Assembly (NCBI RefSeq): GCF_000716445.1
Contig: NZ_JNWK01000054.1
Coordinates: 1-47,683 of the forward strand
DNA length: 47,683 nt
Direction: 5' to 3'
DNA from: Streptomyces wedmorensis
GTDB taxonomy: Bacteria > Actinomycetota > Actinomycetes > Streptomycetales > Streptomycetaceae
Shown: one piece after another, positions 1-6,816 of the stretch
Layout: each line of letters opens with the position of its first letter
How positions within the stretch are numbered: the first letter of the stretch is position 1
Program-made: the position numbers and the translations under genes
Notes under the pieces: model-generated
Told to the model about the DNA's origin: nothing
Database searches by the model: none
What the model saw: the letters and a program-made list of their open reading frames with translations, nothing else

Positions 1-1156
1 GGGGGAGGGTGCGGCGGGGGCGGGTGGGGAGGCCGAGCTTGGGGTTGGCGACGCCCCAGGCGGCGCCCTTGCAGATGAGTTCCTTGTAGCGGGCGGCGAG
101 GCGGCCGGTGAGGGCGGCGCGGACGGCGCGGTCGTCGGCGGTGACGTACTGGATGAGGCCTTCCTTGCGGCCGAGGGAGATGCACTGGTTGAAGTAGCGC
201 AGGTGGGCCTTGGGGAGCTTGGTGCCGGTGAGGCGGGCCGCGATGGCGTCGGCGGCCTGCCAGGCCATGGGGGTGCCCGAGGCGCACGACATGCGCAGGG
301 GCTTGTCGCCGGCGCCCATGGCCTGGGCGGCGTCGCCGACGGCGTACACGTCGGGGTGGGAGACCGAGCGCATGGTCCCGTCGACGACGATCTGGCCGGT
401 CTCGGTGACGTCGAGGGTGGTGGCCGCGGCGATCGGGTGGACGGCGAAGCCGGTGGTCCAGATGGTGACGGCGGCCGGGACGGCGCCGTCGGAGGTGAGG
501 ACCCGGTCGGCCTCGACGCCGGTGACGGAGGTGTGCTCGTGGGCGGTGATGCCGAGGCCGTCGAAGACCTTCCGCACGTGCTGCCGGCCCTTGTCCGAGA
601 GCCAGTCGCCGAGTCCGCCGCGGGCGGCGAGGGCGACGTCCAGGTCGGGGCGGGCCTCCGCGATCTCGGTTGCGGCCTCCAGGCCGGTGAGGCCGCCGCC
701 GACGACGACCACGGACTGTCCGGCCTCCAGGGCGGCCAGGCGGTCGCGCAGCCGGAGGGCGCCGGGCCGGCTGGAGATCTCGTGGGCGTGCTCGGCGGTG
801 CCGGGGACGCCCTGGGGGTTCCAGCCGCTGCCGAGGGCGTACACGAGGGTGTCGTACGCCAGCTCCTCGGCGCCGTCGGCGGCGGTGACGGCGACGGTCC
901 TGCGCTCGGCGTCGACGGCGGTCACCGTGGCGAGCTTCAGTTCGACGCCGGTGCCCGCGAACATCTCGCTGAAGGGCCGGTGGGGGAGTTCCTGGCCGAC
1001 GGCCAGCTGGTGCAGCCGGACGCGCTCGACGAAGTCGGGCTCGGGGTTGACGAGGGTGATGGCGACGTCCTCGCGGTGGAGCTGCTTGGCGAGGCGTCCG
1101 GCGACGATGGCTCCGGTGTAGCCGGCCCCGAGGACGATGATCCGGTGCTGCTGCAT
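1..1156 (-). CDS. NAD(P)/FAD-dependent oxidoreductase (NDH-2-like), partial
   Basis: The reading frame is open from an ATG at 1156 to the window edge (385 codons), so the C-terminus is missing. The first residues carry a dinucleotide-binding glycine motif (GAGYTG, residues 10-15), a second follows near residue 152 (VVVGGGLTG) and an FAD-binding VYAVGDAA motif lies near residue 270. This is the layout of pyridine nucleotide-disulphide oxidoreductases such as type II NADH dehydrogenase, flavoenzymes that pass electrons from NAD(P)H to quinones or other acceptors at the membrane. The gene follows sigJ on the same strand after about 100 bp. ECF41 sigma factors typically sit beside one oxidoreductase, decarboxylase or epimerase target, so this is the probable SigJ target. 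The exact substrate cannot be read. Confidence 0.88.
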   Translation of the reverse strand, partial: MQQHRIIVLGAGYTGAIVAGRLAKQLHREDVAITLVNPEPDFVERVRLHQLAVGQELPHRPFSEMFAGTGVELKLATVTAVDAERRTVAVTAADGAEELAYDTLVYALGSGWNPQGVPGTAEHAHEISSRPGALRLRDRLAALEAGQSVVVVGGGLTGLEAATEIAEARPDLDVALAARGGLGDWLSDKGRQHVRKVFDGLGITAHEHTSVTGVEADRVLTSDGAVPAAVTIWTTGFAVHPIAAATTLDVTETGQIVVDGTMRSVSHPDVYAVGDAAQAMGAGDKPLRMSCASGTPMAWQAADAIAARLTGTKLPKAHLRYFNQCISLGRKEGLIQYVTADDRAVRAALTGRLAARYKELICKGAAWGVANPKLGLPTRPRRTLP

Positions 1157-1204
1157 GTGCCTGCTCCTGTCTCGCGCGGTTTCGACCCTTGAACCGGGCA
1201 GCCC

Positions 1205-1245
1205 GTCGTTTCCTGACAGGTGGCGAGTGTGAAGCAGGTCACATG
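1205..1245 (-). promoter_or_regulatory. Candidate ECF41-type promoter of the oxidoreductase gene
   Basis: In the gap between sigJ and the oxidoreductase the minus strand reads CACCTGTCAGGAAACGACGG. TGTCAGG resembles the TGTCACA-type -35 element known for ECF41 sigma factors. I do not see a clean CGTC -10 element at the usual spacing, so this is a weak candidate only. Confidence 0.25.
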
Positions 1246-1258
1246 GCGGTGAGGGGTG

Positions 1259-2206
1259 TCAGAAGGCGGCTTCCATCAGGGGGCTGCCGTGGTCGGAGGC
1301 AGCCCAGTGCCGCGTCGCGCGGTCGAGCTTGTCGGGGTTGACCTGGTTGCGGAACGCGGTGATGCCGTCGGGGGTGACCTCCAGGCACATGATGCCGACG
1401 ACCCGGCCGTCGAGGACCGCGACGACGGCGGGGGCGCCGTTGGCGGTCGTGGCGTAGACGTCGGGCGAACCGCCGATGATGGTGCGCTTGGCGGTGCTGG
1501 GCTTGAACAGGCCGCGCATGAACGTGGCGACCGCGAGGGCGCCCTCGAAGGCCTTGGCGCGTGCCGGGACCTTGCCGCCGCCGTCGCCGATCGCGACGGC
1601 GTCCGCGGTGAGCAGCCGTACGAGGGGCTCGGTCCGGCCGGTGGTGGCGGCCGCGAGGAACTCCTCGACGATCCGCCGGGCGGCGGCCTCGTCGATCTCG
1701 GTGCGGGCCTTGCCGTCCGCGACGTGCTTCTTGGCGCGGTGGAAGATCTGCTGGCAGGAGGACTCGGTGAGGTCGAGGATCTCGGCGATCTCCCGGTGCG
1801 GGTAGCCGAAGGCCTCGCGCAGCACGTAGACCGCGCGTTCGTTGGGGGAGAGGCGTTCCATGAGCGCGAGGACCGCGTACGAGACGGATTCGCGCTGTTC
1901 CGCGGTGTCGGCGGGCCCGAGCATCGGGTCGCCGGTGAGCAGCGGTTCGGGCAGCCACTCGCCCACGTACGTCTCGCGCCGGGCGCGGGCCGAGGTGAGC
2001 TGGTTGAGGCAGAGGTTGGTGAGGACCTTCGTGAGCCAGGCCTCGGGTACCTCGATGAGGTCGACGTCGGCGGCCTGCCAGCGCAGGTAGGTGTCCTGCA
2101 CGGCGTCCTCGGCCTCGCTCGCGGAGCCGAGGAGGCGGTACGCGATCGCCTCCAGGCGGGGCCTGGCGGCCTCGAACCGGTCCACGTCGTTCATGGTCAG
2201 CGGCAT
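1259..2206 (-). CDS. sigJ: ECF41-family RNA polymerase sigma factor SigJ
   Basis: A 315-residue sigma factor with region 2 at about residues 12-75, region 4 at about 115-165 and a long SnoaL-like C-terminal extension in place of an anti-sigma gene. All three ECF41 signatures as I remember them are visible: WLPEP in the linker (84-88), DGGGK (208-212) and NPDKL (290-294). In this family the extension both inhibits and activates the sigma core. The start at 2206 is preceded by TAGGAT seven bases upstream and lacks a Shine-Dalgarno, which suggests a leaderless transcript; an in-frame ATG four codons later is the alternative. The neighbouring flavoprotein is the likely regulon member. Confidence 0.9.
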   Translation of the reverse strand: MPLTMNDVDRFEAARPRLEAIAYRLLGSASEAEDAVQDTYLRWQAADVDLIEVPEAWLTKVLTNLCLNQLTSARARRETYVGEWLPEPLLTGDPMLGPADTAEQRESVSYAVLALMERLSPNERAVYVLREAFGYPHREIAEILDLTESSCQQIFHRAKKHVADGKARTEIDEAAARRIVEEFLAAATTGRTEPLVRLLTADAVAIGDGGGKVPARAKAFEGALAVATFMRGLFKPSTAKRTIIGGSPDVYATTANGAPAVVAVLDGRVVGIMCLEVTPDGITAFRNQVNPDKLDRATRHWAASDHGSPLMEAAF

Positions 2207-2434
2207 GGTTCGGATCCTAGTCCGGGCGGGTGGGCGATGGCAGGGTTCGAGAGGCCCCCCTCGGCCGTTCCCGGCCGCCCGGTCGGCGGAGGACCGGTCG
2301 TGGTCTGTGAGGCCTGGCCGGCGGAGCCCGTCGTGATCGGTCCGGTCTGATCGGCAGGAGGCCTAGCTCGTTGCTCCGGGGCGGAGTTAGGGTCTGATGA
2401 TCTTTCTTTTTCATCGGATGTGGGGGTTTGGGGC

Positions 2435-2800
2435 ATGGCGCTCTTCGGGAACGCGCACGCGATCGATCCGGCGCAGGCGCAGCAGGACTTCGCGCGGCTG
2501 CTCGGGCAGGGGGAGCAGGTGCACGCCGCGTACCTGCTGATCCGCGACACGATCTTCTTCACCGACCGGCGGCTCGTGCTCGTCGACAAGCAGGGGATCA
2601 CCGGCAAGAAGGTCGAGTACCACTCGATCCCGTACCGGAGCATCACCCACTTCGCCGTCGAGACGGCCGGCACCTTCGACCTGGACGCCGAACTGAAGAT
2701 CTGGATCTCGGGCAGCCAGCTGCCGGTCCAGAAGACGTTCACCAAGGGTGTCGACATCTACGAGGTGCAGGCGATCCTGACGCAGTTCGTCGCCAAGTAG
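2435..2800 (+). CDS. Bacterial PH-domain protein
   Basis: A 121-residue protein starting MALFGNAH. Nearly the whole length is a bacterial pleckstrin-homology fold (PF08000-like): TIFFTDRRLVLVDKQG followed by KVEYHSIPYRSITHF is the typical strand pattern. It has no signal peptide or membrane segment, so it should be cytosolic. The family is very conserved in Streptomyces but its partner is unknown. An upstream in-frame GTG at 2420 would add MGVWG; I prefer the ATG because family members begin there. A strong hairpin follows, so the gene looks monocistronic. Confidence 0.88.
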   Translation: MALFGNAHAIDPAQAQQDFARLLGQGEQVHAAYLLIRDTIFFTDRRLVLVDKQGITGKKVEYHSIPYRSITHFAVETAGTFDLDAELKIWISGSQLPVQKTFTKGVDIYEVQAILTQFVAK

Positions 2801-2810
2801 GCGGAGATCG

Positions 2811-2852
2811 GGGGAGGGTTCTCGGGTGAATCGCCGAGGACCCTCCCCTTTT
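2811..2852 (+). terminator. Rho-independent-type terminator after the PH-domain gene
   Basis: GGGGAGGGTTCTCGG pairs with CCGAGGACCCTCCCC around an 8-base loop, with one mismatch, and is followed by TTTT. It starts 10 bases after the stop codon. Confidence 0.85.
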
Positions 2853-2925
2853 GGGTGAACCTGTCTTATTTGCATGTCAGTTGAATATGCCCTCGGCCTA
2901 GCTTGCGTGGCGGAGGTGATGATCG

Positions 2926-3750
2926 ATGGACGCGATCGACATCGATGACCTGGTGTACGCCGCCACCGGAGCGCCCCTGCGGCGGCTGACCGGGCGGGAC
3001 GGGACCCACTGGTTCCCGGTGGTGGACGTGGCGAAACGGCTCGGGTACGCGGGGACGCGGGAGGCGCTGCGGACGGTGGCGCTGCCCGGGGGGTGCCTCG
3101 CGGCCGCGCGGGAGCTCGGCGCGGTGGGGCGGCCCGGCCGGTTCGCCGGGATCAGGGCGTCGACGCGGATGGTGAGCCTTGAGGGGCTGGTGCAGCTCGT
3201 CGGGGCGTGCCGGAGACCGGAGGCCGGGCCGTTCCGGGCGTGGACGGCGGGGGTCGTGGCGGCGGTCCAGCGATACGGCGGGTACGGGCTCGAACCCTCG
3301 CCGGTGCACACCGGGTTCCTGCTGCCGCCGGAGCTCGTCGACGTCCTCGTACGTCTCGAAGGGCGGTTCGACGAGCGGGCCGCCGCATACGTCGAGCACA
3401 CCGAGTACGCGGAGCTGCTCCGCGAGACCCGGCAGAACCTCTCCAGGGTCGCCGACTCCCTGGAGCGGCTCGCCGTGCCCCGCCAGCGCACCGGCGCCGT
3501 CGTCGCGCTCACCCCGCAGGAGCTCGTGGAGTCCTGGGCCATCACGGGCGACATGCGGACGGTCGCGTCCTGCCTGGCGCCCGCGCTCGTACGGGGCGGG
3601 GTGCGCTACCGGGCCCAGGACGTCACCCGCCGCACCGGGCTCTCCGGCGAATGCGTCCGGGACTGCGTCCGCCGGCTCCTCGAACGCGGCTGCATGCGGG
3701 AGGTCGGCGCCCCGGCGCCGGACGGCACCCGCATCTACGTGCTGCCCTGA
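2926..3750 (+). CDS. Bro-N domain DNA-binding protein
   Basis: A 274-residue protein. The N-terminal part (about 1-110) resembles the BRO/antirepressor N domain: WFPVVDVAKRLGY, then a segment ending in LVQLVGACR. The C-terminal part (about 190-274) looks like a winged or helix-turn-helix module (RAQDVTRRTGLSGECVRDCV, then a DGTRIYVL wing). Bro-N domains are best known from phage antirepressors, but Streptomyces chromosomes carry free-standing copies. No phage genes lie nearby and base composition matches the neighbours. The start is fixed by GGAGGTGAT, a full complement of the 16S rRNA tail, six bases before ATG. Function is probably regulatory; the target is unknown. Confidence 0.8.
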   Translation: MDAIDIDDLVYAATGAPLRRLTGRDGTHWFPVVDVAKRLGYAGTREALRTVALPGGCLAAARELGAVGRPGRFAGIRASTRMVSLEGLVQLVGACRRPEAGPFRAWTAGVVAAVQRYGGYGLEPSPVHTGFLLPPELVDVLVRLEGRFDERAAAYVEHTEYAELLRETRQNLSRVADSLERLAVPRQRTGAVVALTPQELVESWAITGDMRTVASCLAPALVRGGVRYRAQDVTRRTGLSGECVRDCVRRLLERGCMREVGAPAPDGTRIYVLP

Positions 3751-3793
3751 CCGGCGCCCGCACCCGTCTCGAAGCGGACGTGGCGGAGACTGG

Positions 3794-4690
3794 ATGTCCT
3801 GGGAGACGAGGAGGGCGGGCGGCGTGGAGTGGTGGTCTCGGGGGATCGGCTGGGGCGGCGGGGTGCCCGGGCTGCGGTGGCGCGGTGGGCGGGTCAGCGC
3901 GCTCACGTACGGGCAGGGGCTGGCCTTCCGGGCCGTCGGGGTCCGGCGGTGTCCGGGGGCCCGTGGGAACCCCTGCCCGCTGGAGGCCGCGGTGTCCGGG
4001 CGGGCCACCGGCGGGCGGTGCCCGGAGTGCGCGCGGCTCGACCGGGCGCATTCGGTCGCGGCCGACACCGTCGCCGACGATCCGCAGCCGTACCGGGTCT
4101 ACCTGGCCTGGTTCGGCCCGGGGATGACCAAGGTGGGGATCACCGCCGAGGCCCGCGGCGAGGCCCGGCTGCTGGAACAGGGGGCCGTGGCGTTCGGCTG
4201 GCTGGGCCGGGGACCGCTGATGGCCGCGCGGCGCACCGAGGAGGTGCTCCGGCAGGCCCTCGGCGTGCCCGACCGGGTGGCGTACGAGCGGAAGCGGGCG
4301 GCGCGGCACGCCTTGCCGCCGGCCGGGGACCGGGCCCGCGAGGTCGAGGAACTGTACGGGCGGGCGCGGGCGGTCGGCGGCTGGACGGAGACGCTGGAGC
4401 CGCTGGAGTTCGCCGCCCGCGACCACGCGGAGGTGTTCGGTCTCGACGGGCTGCCGCGCCTCGACGGCACGGTCACCGAGCTCGTCGGCGGCGGTGTCGT
4501 CACCGGGCGGCTGCTCGCCGCCGCCGGCCCCGACCTGCACCTCCTCGCCCCCGACGGTCGCTGTCTCGTCCTCGACACCCGGCTCATGGGCGGCTGGATC
4601 CTGGAGGCCGCCGGGGAGGGGGACGGCTTCTCGGTGCCGGTGACGGCGGCGGCTCCGGCGGCCGTCAGCGCCCAGGAGGGGCTGTTCTGA
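3794..4690 (+). CDS. DUF2797 domain protein
   Basis: A 298-residue protein. The N-terminal part has clustered cysteines (CPGARGNPC, then CPEC about 20 residues on) that may form a metal-binding knuckle. A central segment (VYLAWFGPGMTKVGIT, then EARLLEQGAVAFGWLG) looks like a GIY-YIG-type nuclease fold. This order is typical of DUF2797 proteins, whose role is not established. The ATG at 3794 follows GGCGGAG. The gene starts 43 bases after the Bro-N gene and may share its transcript. Nuclease activity is an inference from fold similarity only. Confidence 0.8.
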   Translation: MSWETRRAGGVEWWSRGIGWGGGVPGLRWRGGRVSALTYGQGLAFRAVGVRRCPGARGNPCPLEAAVSGRATGGRCPECARLDRAHSVAADTVADDPQPYRVYLAWFGPGMTKVGITAEARGEARLLEQGAVAFGWLGRGPLMAARRTEEVLRQALGVPDRVAYERKRAARHALPPAGDRAREVEELYGRARAVGGWTETLEPLEFAARDHAEVFGLDGLPRLDGTVTELVGGGVVTGRLLAAAGPDLHLLAPDGRCLVLDTRLMGGWILEAAGEGDGFSVPVTAAAPAAVSAQEGLF

Positions 4691-4775
4691 TCCGGGTGCC
4701 CCGCTTCGTAAAGTCTTGGATCCCTTTCACCGGCCGCCGTGGACATCACGCCGCCGTCCCGGCGAGGGTGATCAC

Positions 4776-5111
4776 ATGACTCCCAAGCTGGTGGCGGGCA
4801 TCGAACCGCCCTACTACACCGCCGTGTTCACGTCCGTCCGTCCCGACGCCCCCGAGGGTTACGCGGAGACCTCCGTCCGGATGCAGGAGATCGTCCGGGA
4901 GGTTCCCGGGTTCCTCGGCTACGAGTCCGCCCGTACGCCGGGAGGCATCGGCATCACGGTCGCCTACTTCCGCGACCTGGAGGCGCTCGACAAGTGGCGG
5001 CTCGACGCGGAGCACCAGGCGGCCAAGAGGTACGGGCGCGAGCACTGGTACGACAGTTACAGCGTCCACATCGGCAAGGTCGAGCGGAGCTACGGCTTTG
5101 AGCGCGAGTGA
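4776..5111 (+). CDS. Antibiotic biosynthesis monooxygenase (ABM) family protein
   Basis: A 111-residue ferredoxin-like ABM-fold protein. PPYYTAVFTS, VREVPGFLGYESAR, VAYFRDLEALDKWR and HQAAKRYGREHWYDSYSVHIGKVE are the expected strand and helix segments, the last with the conserved H-x-x-A pattern. Members are cofactor-free monooxygenases or haem/quinone-handling dimers. The ATG at 4776 follows GAGGG. The downstream amidohydrolase start lies inside this gene (14-base overlap), so the two are translationally coupled and probably act in one catabolic or detoxification step. Confidence 0.85.
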   Translation: MTPKLVAGIEPPYYTAVFTSVRPDAPEGYAETSVRMQEIVREVPGFLGYESARTPGGIGITVAYFRDLEALDKWRLDAEHQAAKRYGREHWYDSYSVHIGKVERSYGFERE

Positions 5112-5988
5112 CGCCTCGGATCTGCCGGCGAGGCTCGGGATTCCCGGGCTCGTGGACGTGCACACGCACTTCATGCCGCAGAACGTGCTCGACAAGGTGT
5201 GGGCGTACTTCGACGCCGTCGGTCCGCTGACCGGTGTGGAGTGGCCCATCACCTACCGCGAGGAGGAGGAACGCCGGCTCGCGCTGCTGCGCGGGTTCGG
5301 CGTGGTCGCCTTCACGGCGATGCTCTACCCGCACAAGCCCGGCATGGCCGCCTGGCTGAACTCCTGGGCCGCCGACTTCGCGGCGCGGACCCCCGACTGC
5401 CTGCACACCGCGACCCTCTTCCCCGAGGAGGGCGTGAACGGGTACGTCCATCAGGCGCTCGACGCCGGGGCCCGGGTGTTCAAGGTGCACCTCCAGGTCG
5501 GCGGCTTCGATCCGAACGACATCGAGCTCGACAGCTCCTGGGGGGCGCTCGCCGACAGCGGCACCCCCGTGGTGGTGCACTGCGGGTCGGGCCCCACCCC
5601 GGGGAACTTCACGGGGCCGGGTCCCATGTGGCGGCTGCTCGCCCGGCACCCGCGGCTGAAGGTGATCGTCGCGCACATGGGCATGCCCGAGTACGGCGAC
5701 TTCCTGAACCTGGCCCAGCGGTACGAGGGCGTCCACCTGGACACCACCATGGCCTTCACCGACTTCAGCGAGCGGCTCGCGCCCTTCCCCGAGGACGAGC
5801 GCAAGCGACTCCTCGACGTCGGCGACCGGATCCTCCTCGGTTCGGACTTCCCGAACATCCCGTATCCGTACGCGCACCAGCTCCACGCCCTCGAACGGCT
5901 CGGGCTCGGGGACGACTGGCTCCGGCGGGTCCTGTACGAGAACGGGGCCGCGTTGTTTCACGTGAAACACCCGCTGCCCGGCGCCTGA
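5098..5988 (+). CDS. Amidohydrolase-family metal-dependent hydrolase
   Basis: A 296-residue amidohydrolase-2 (PF04909) type enzyme. The metal-binding VDVHTHFMP motif is near residue 20, VVVHCGSG near 160, VAHMGMPEYGDF near 190 and LLGSDFPNIPY near 245, which together give the His/Asp ligands of the TIM-barrel site. Some relatives are decarboxylases, so hydrolase versus decarboxylase is open. The first in-frame start is TTG at 5098, with GCGGAG just upstream and a 14-base overlap with the ABM gene; a GTG near residue 19 would delete part of the first metal loop. The 3' end holds a perfect parS sequence read as codons LFHVKH. Confidence 0.87.
   Translation: MSASDASDLPARLGIPGLVDVHTHFMPQNVLDKVWAYFDAVGPLTGVEWPITYREEEERRLALLRGFGVVAFTAMLYPHKPGMAAWLNSWAADFAARTPDCLHTATLFPEEGVNGYVHQALDAGARVFKVHLQVGGFDPNDIELDSSWGALADSGTPVVVHCGSGPTPGNFTGPGPMWRLLARHPRLKVIVAHMGMPEYGDFLNLAQRYEGVHLDTTMAFTDFSERLAPFPEDERKRLLDVGDRILLGSDFPNIPYPYAHQLHALERLGLGDDWLRRVLYENGAALFHVKHPLPGA
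5954..5969. promoter_or_regulatory. parS, ParB-binding centromere site
   Basis: TGTTTCACGTGAAACA is a perfect 16-bp palindrome identical to the bacterial parS consensus; the inner 14 bases (5955-5968) match the Streptomyces form. It lies inside the last codons of the amidohydrolase gene. ParB nucleates on such sites, which cluster around oriC in Streptomyces, to organise chromosome segregation into spores. Confidence 0.93.
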
Positions 5989-5995
5989 GGGCTTT

Positions 5996-6034
5996 CTCAG
6001 GAAATTCACAGGAAAGGGAAAGGGGCATCTCAGC
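5996..6034 (+). promoter_or_regulatory. Direct-repeat operator before the response-regulator gene
   Basis: CTCAGG (5996-6001) and CACAGG (6007-6012) are 11 bases apart, start to start, and CTCAGC (6029-6034) lies a further 22 bases on, on the same helical face. OmpR-type regulators bind such tandem repeats. The site is 22-60 bp before the response-regulator start, which suggests autoregulation. Confidence 0.6.
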
Positions 6035-6055
6035 GGAGGCGGACAGCGTGGTGCC

Positions 6056-6811
6056 ATGACCGTGATCACGCGAAGCACCAGCGCCCGCCCCGGCACCCGC
6101 GCCGACATGCTCCGTGCCGACGGCACAGCCGTCCGCGTTCTCGTCGTCGACGACGAGGCCTCGCTCGCCGAGCTGCTCTCCATGGCCCTGCGCTACGAGG
6201 GCTGGCAGGTCCGCAGCGCCGGGGACGGGGCGCTCGCCCTCCGCACCGTGCGCGAGTTCCGGCCCGATGTGGTCATCCTCGACATCATGCTGCCCGACGT
6301 CGACGGCCTGAGCCTGCTCGGCCGGATCCGGCGCGAGCTGCCCGACGTACCGGTGCTGTTCCTGACGGCGAAGGACGCCGTCGAGGACCGGATCGCCGGG
6401 CTCACGGCGGGCGGCGACGACTACGTCACCAAGCCCTTCAGCCTGGAGGAGGTCGTCGCCCGGCTGCGCGGCCTCATCCGCAGGTCCGGGGCCGCGCAGG
6501 CGCGCAGCGAGTCGCTGCTCACCGTCGGGGACCTCGTCCTCGACGAGGACAGCCACGAGGTCACCCGGGGCGGGGAGTCGATCCACCTCACCGCCACCGA
6601 GTTCGAGCTGCTGCGCTACCTCATGCGCAATCCGCGCCGGGTGCTCAGCAAGGCGCAGATCCTGGACCGGGTCTGGTCGTACGACTTCGGCGGCCAGGCC
6701 AACGTCGTCGAGCTCTACATCTCGTACCTCCGCCGGAAGATCGACGTGGGCCGTCCCCCGATGATCCACACCCGGCGCGGGGCCGGTTACCTGATCAAGC
6801 CGGGGGAGTAG
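6056..6811 (+). CDS. OmpR/PhoB-family response regulator
   Basis: A 251-residue two-component regulator. The receiver domain has the acidic pair D32-D33, phosphoacceptor D76 in VVILDIMLP, T104 and K126 (TKPF). A winged-helix DNA-binding domain occupies about residues 155-248 (LTATEFELLRYL, then TRRGAGYLIKP). The start is uncertain: the ATG at 6056 has no close ribosome site (GGAGG is 16 bases upstream), and M19 is a possible alternative. The kinase gene follows five bases after the stop. The two-component pair leads a run of glycosyltransferase genes, so it probably senses an envelope signal and controls surface glycosylation. Confidence 0.92.
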   Translation: MTVITRSTSARPGTRADMLRADGTAVRVLVVDDEASLAELLSMALRYEGWQVRSAGDGALALRTVREFRPDVVILDIMLPDVDGLSLLGRIRRELPDVPVLFLTAKDAVEDRIAGLTAGGDDYVTKPFSLEEVVARLRGLIRRSGAAQARSESLLTVGDLVLDEDSHEVTRGGESIHLTATEFELLRYLMRNPRRVLSKAQILDRVWSYDFGGQANVVELYISYLRRKIDVGRPPMIHTRRGAGYLIKPGE

Positions 6812-6816
6812 CGCCC

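Noticed and set aside
2926..3750. Prophage containing the Bro-N gene
   Set aside because: No integrase, terminase, portal or tail gene nearby, and base composition matches the surroundings.
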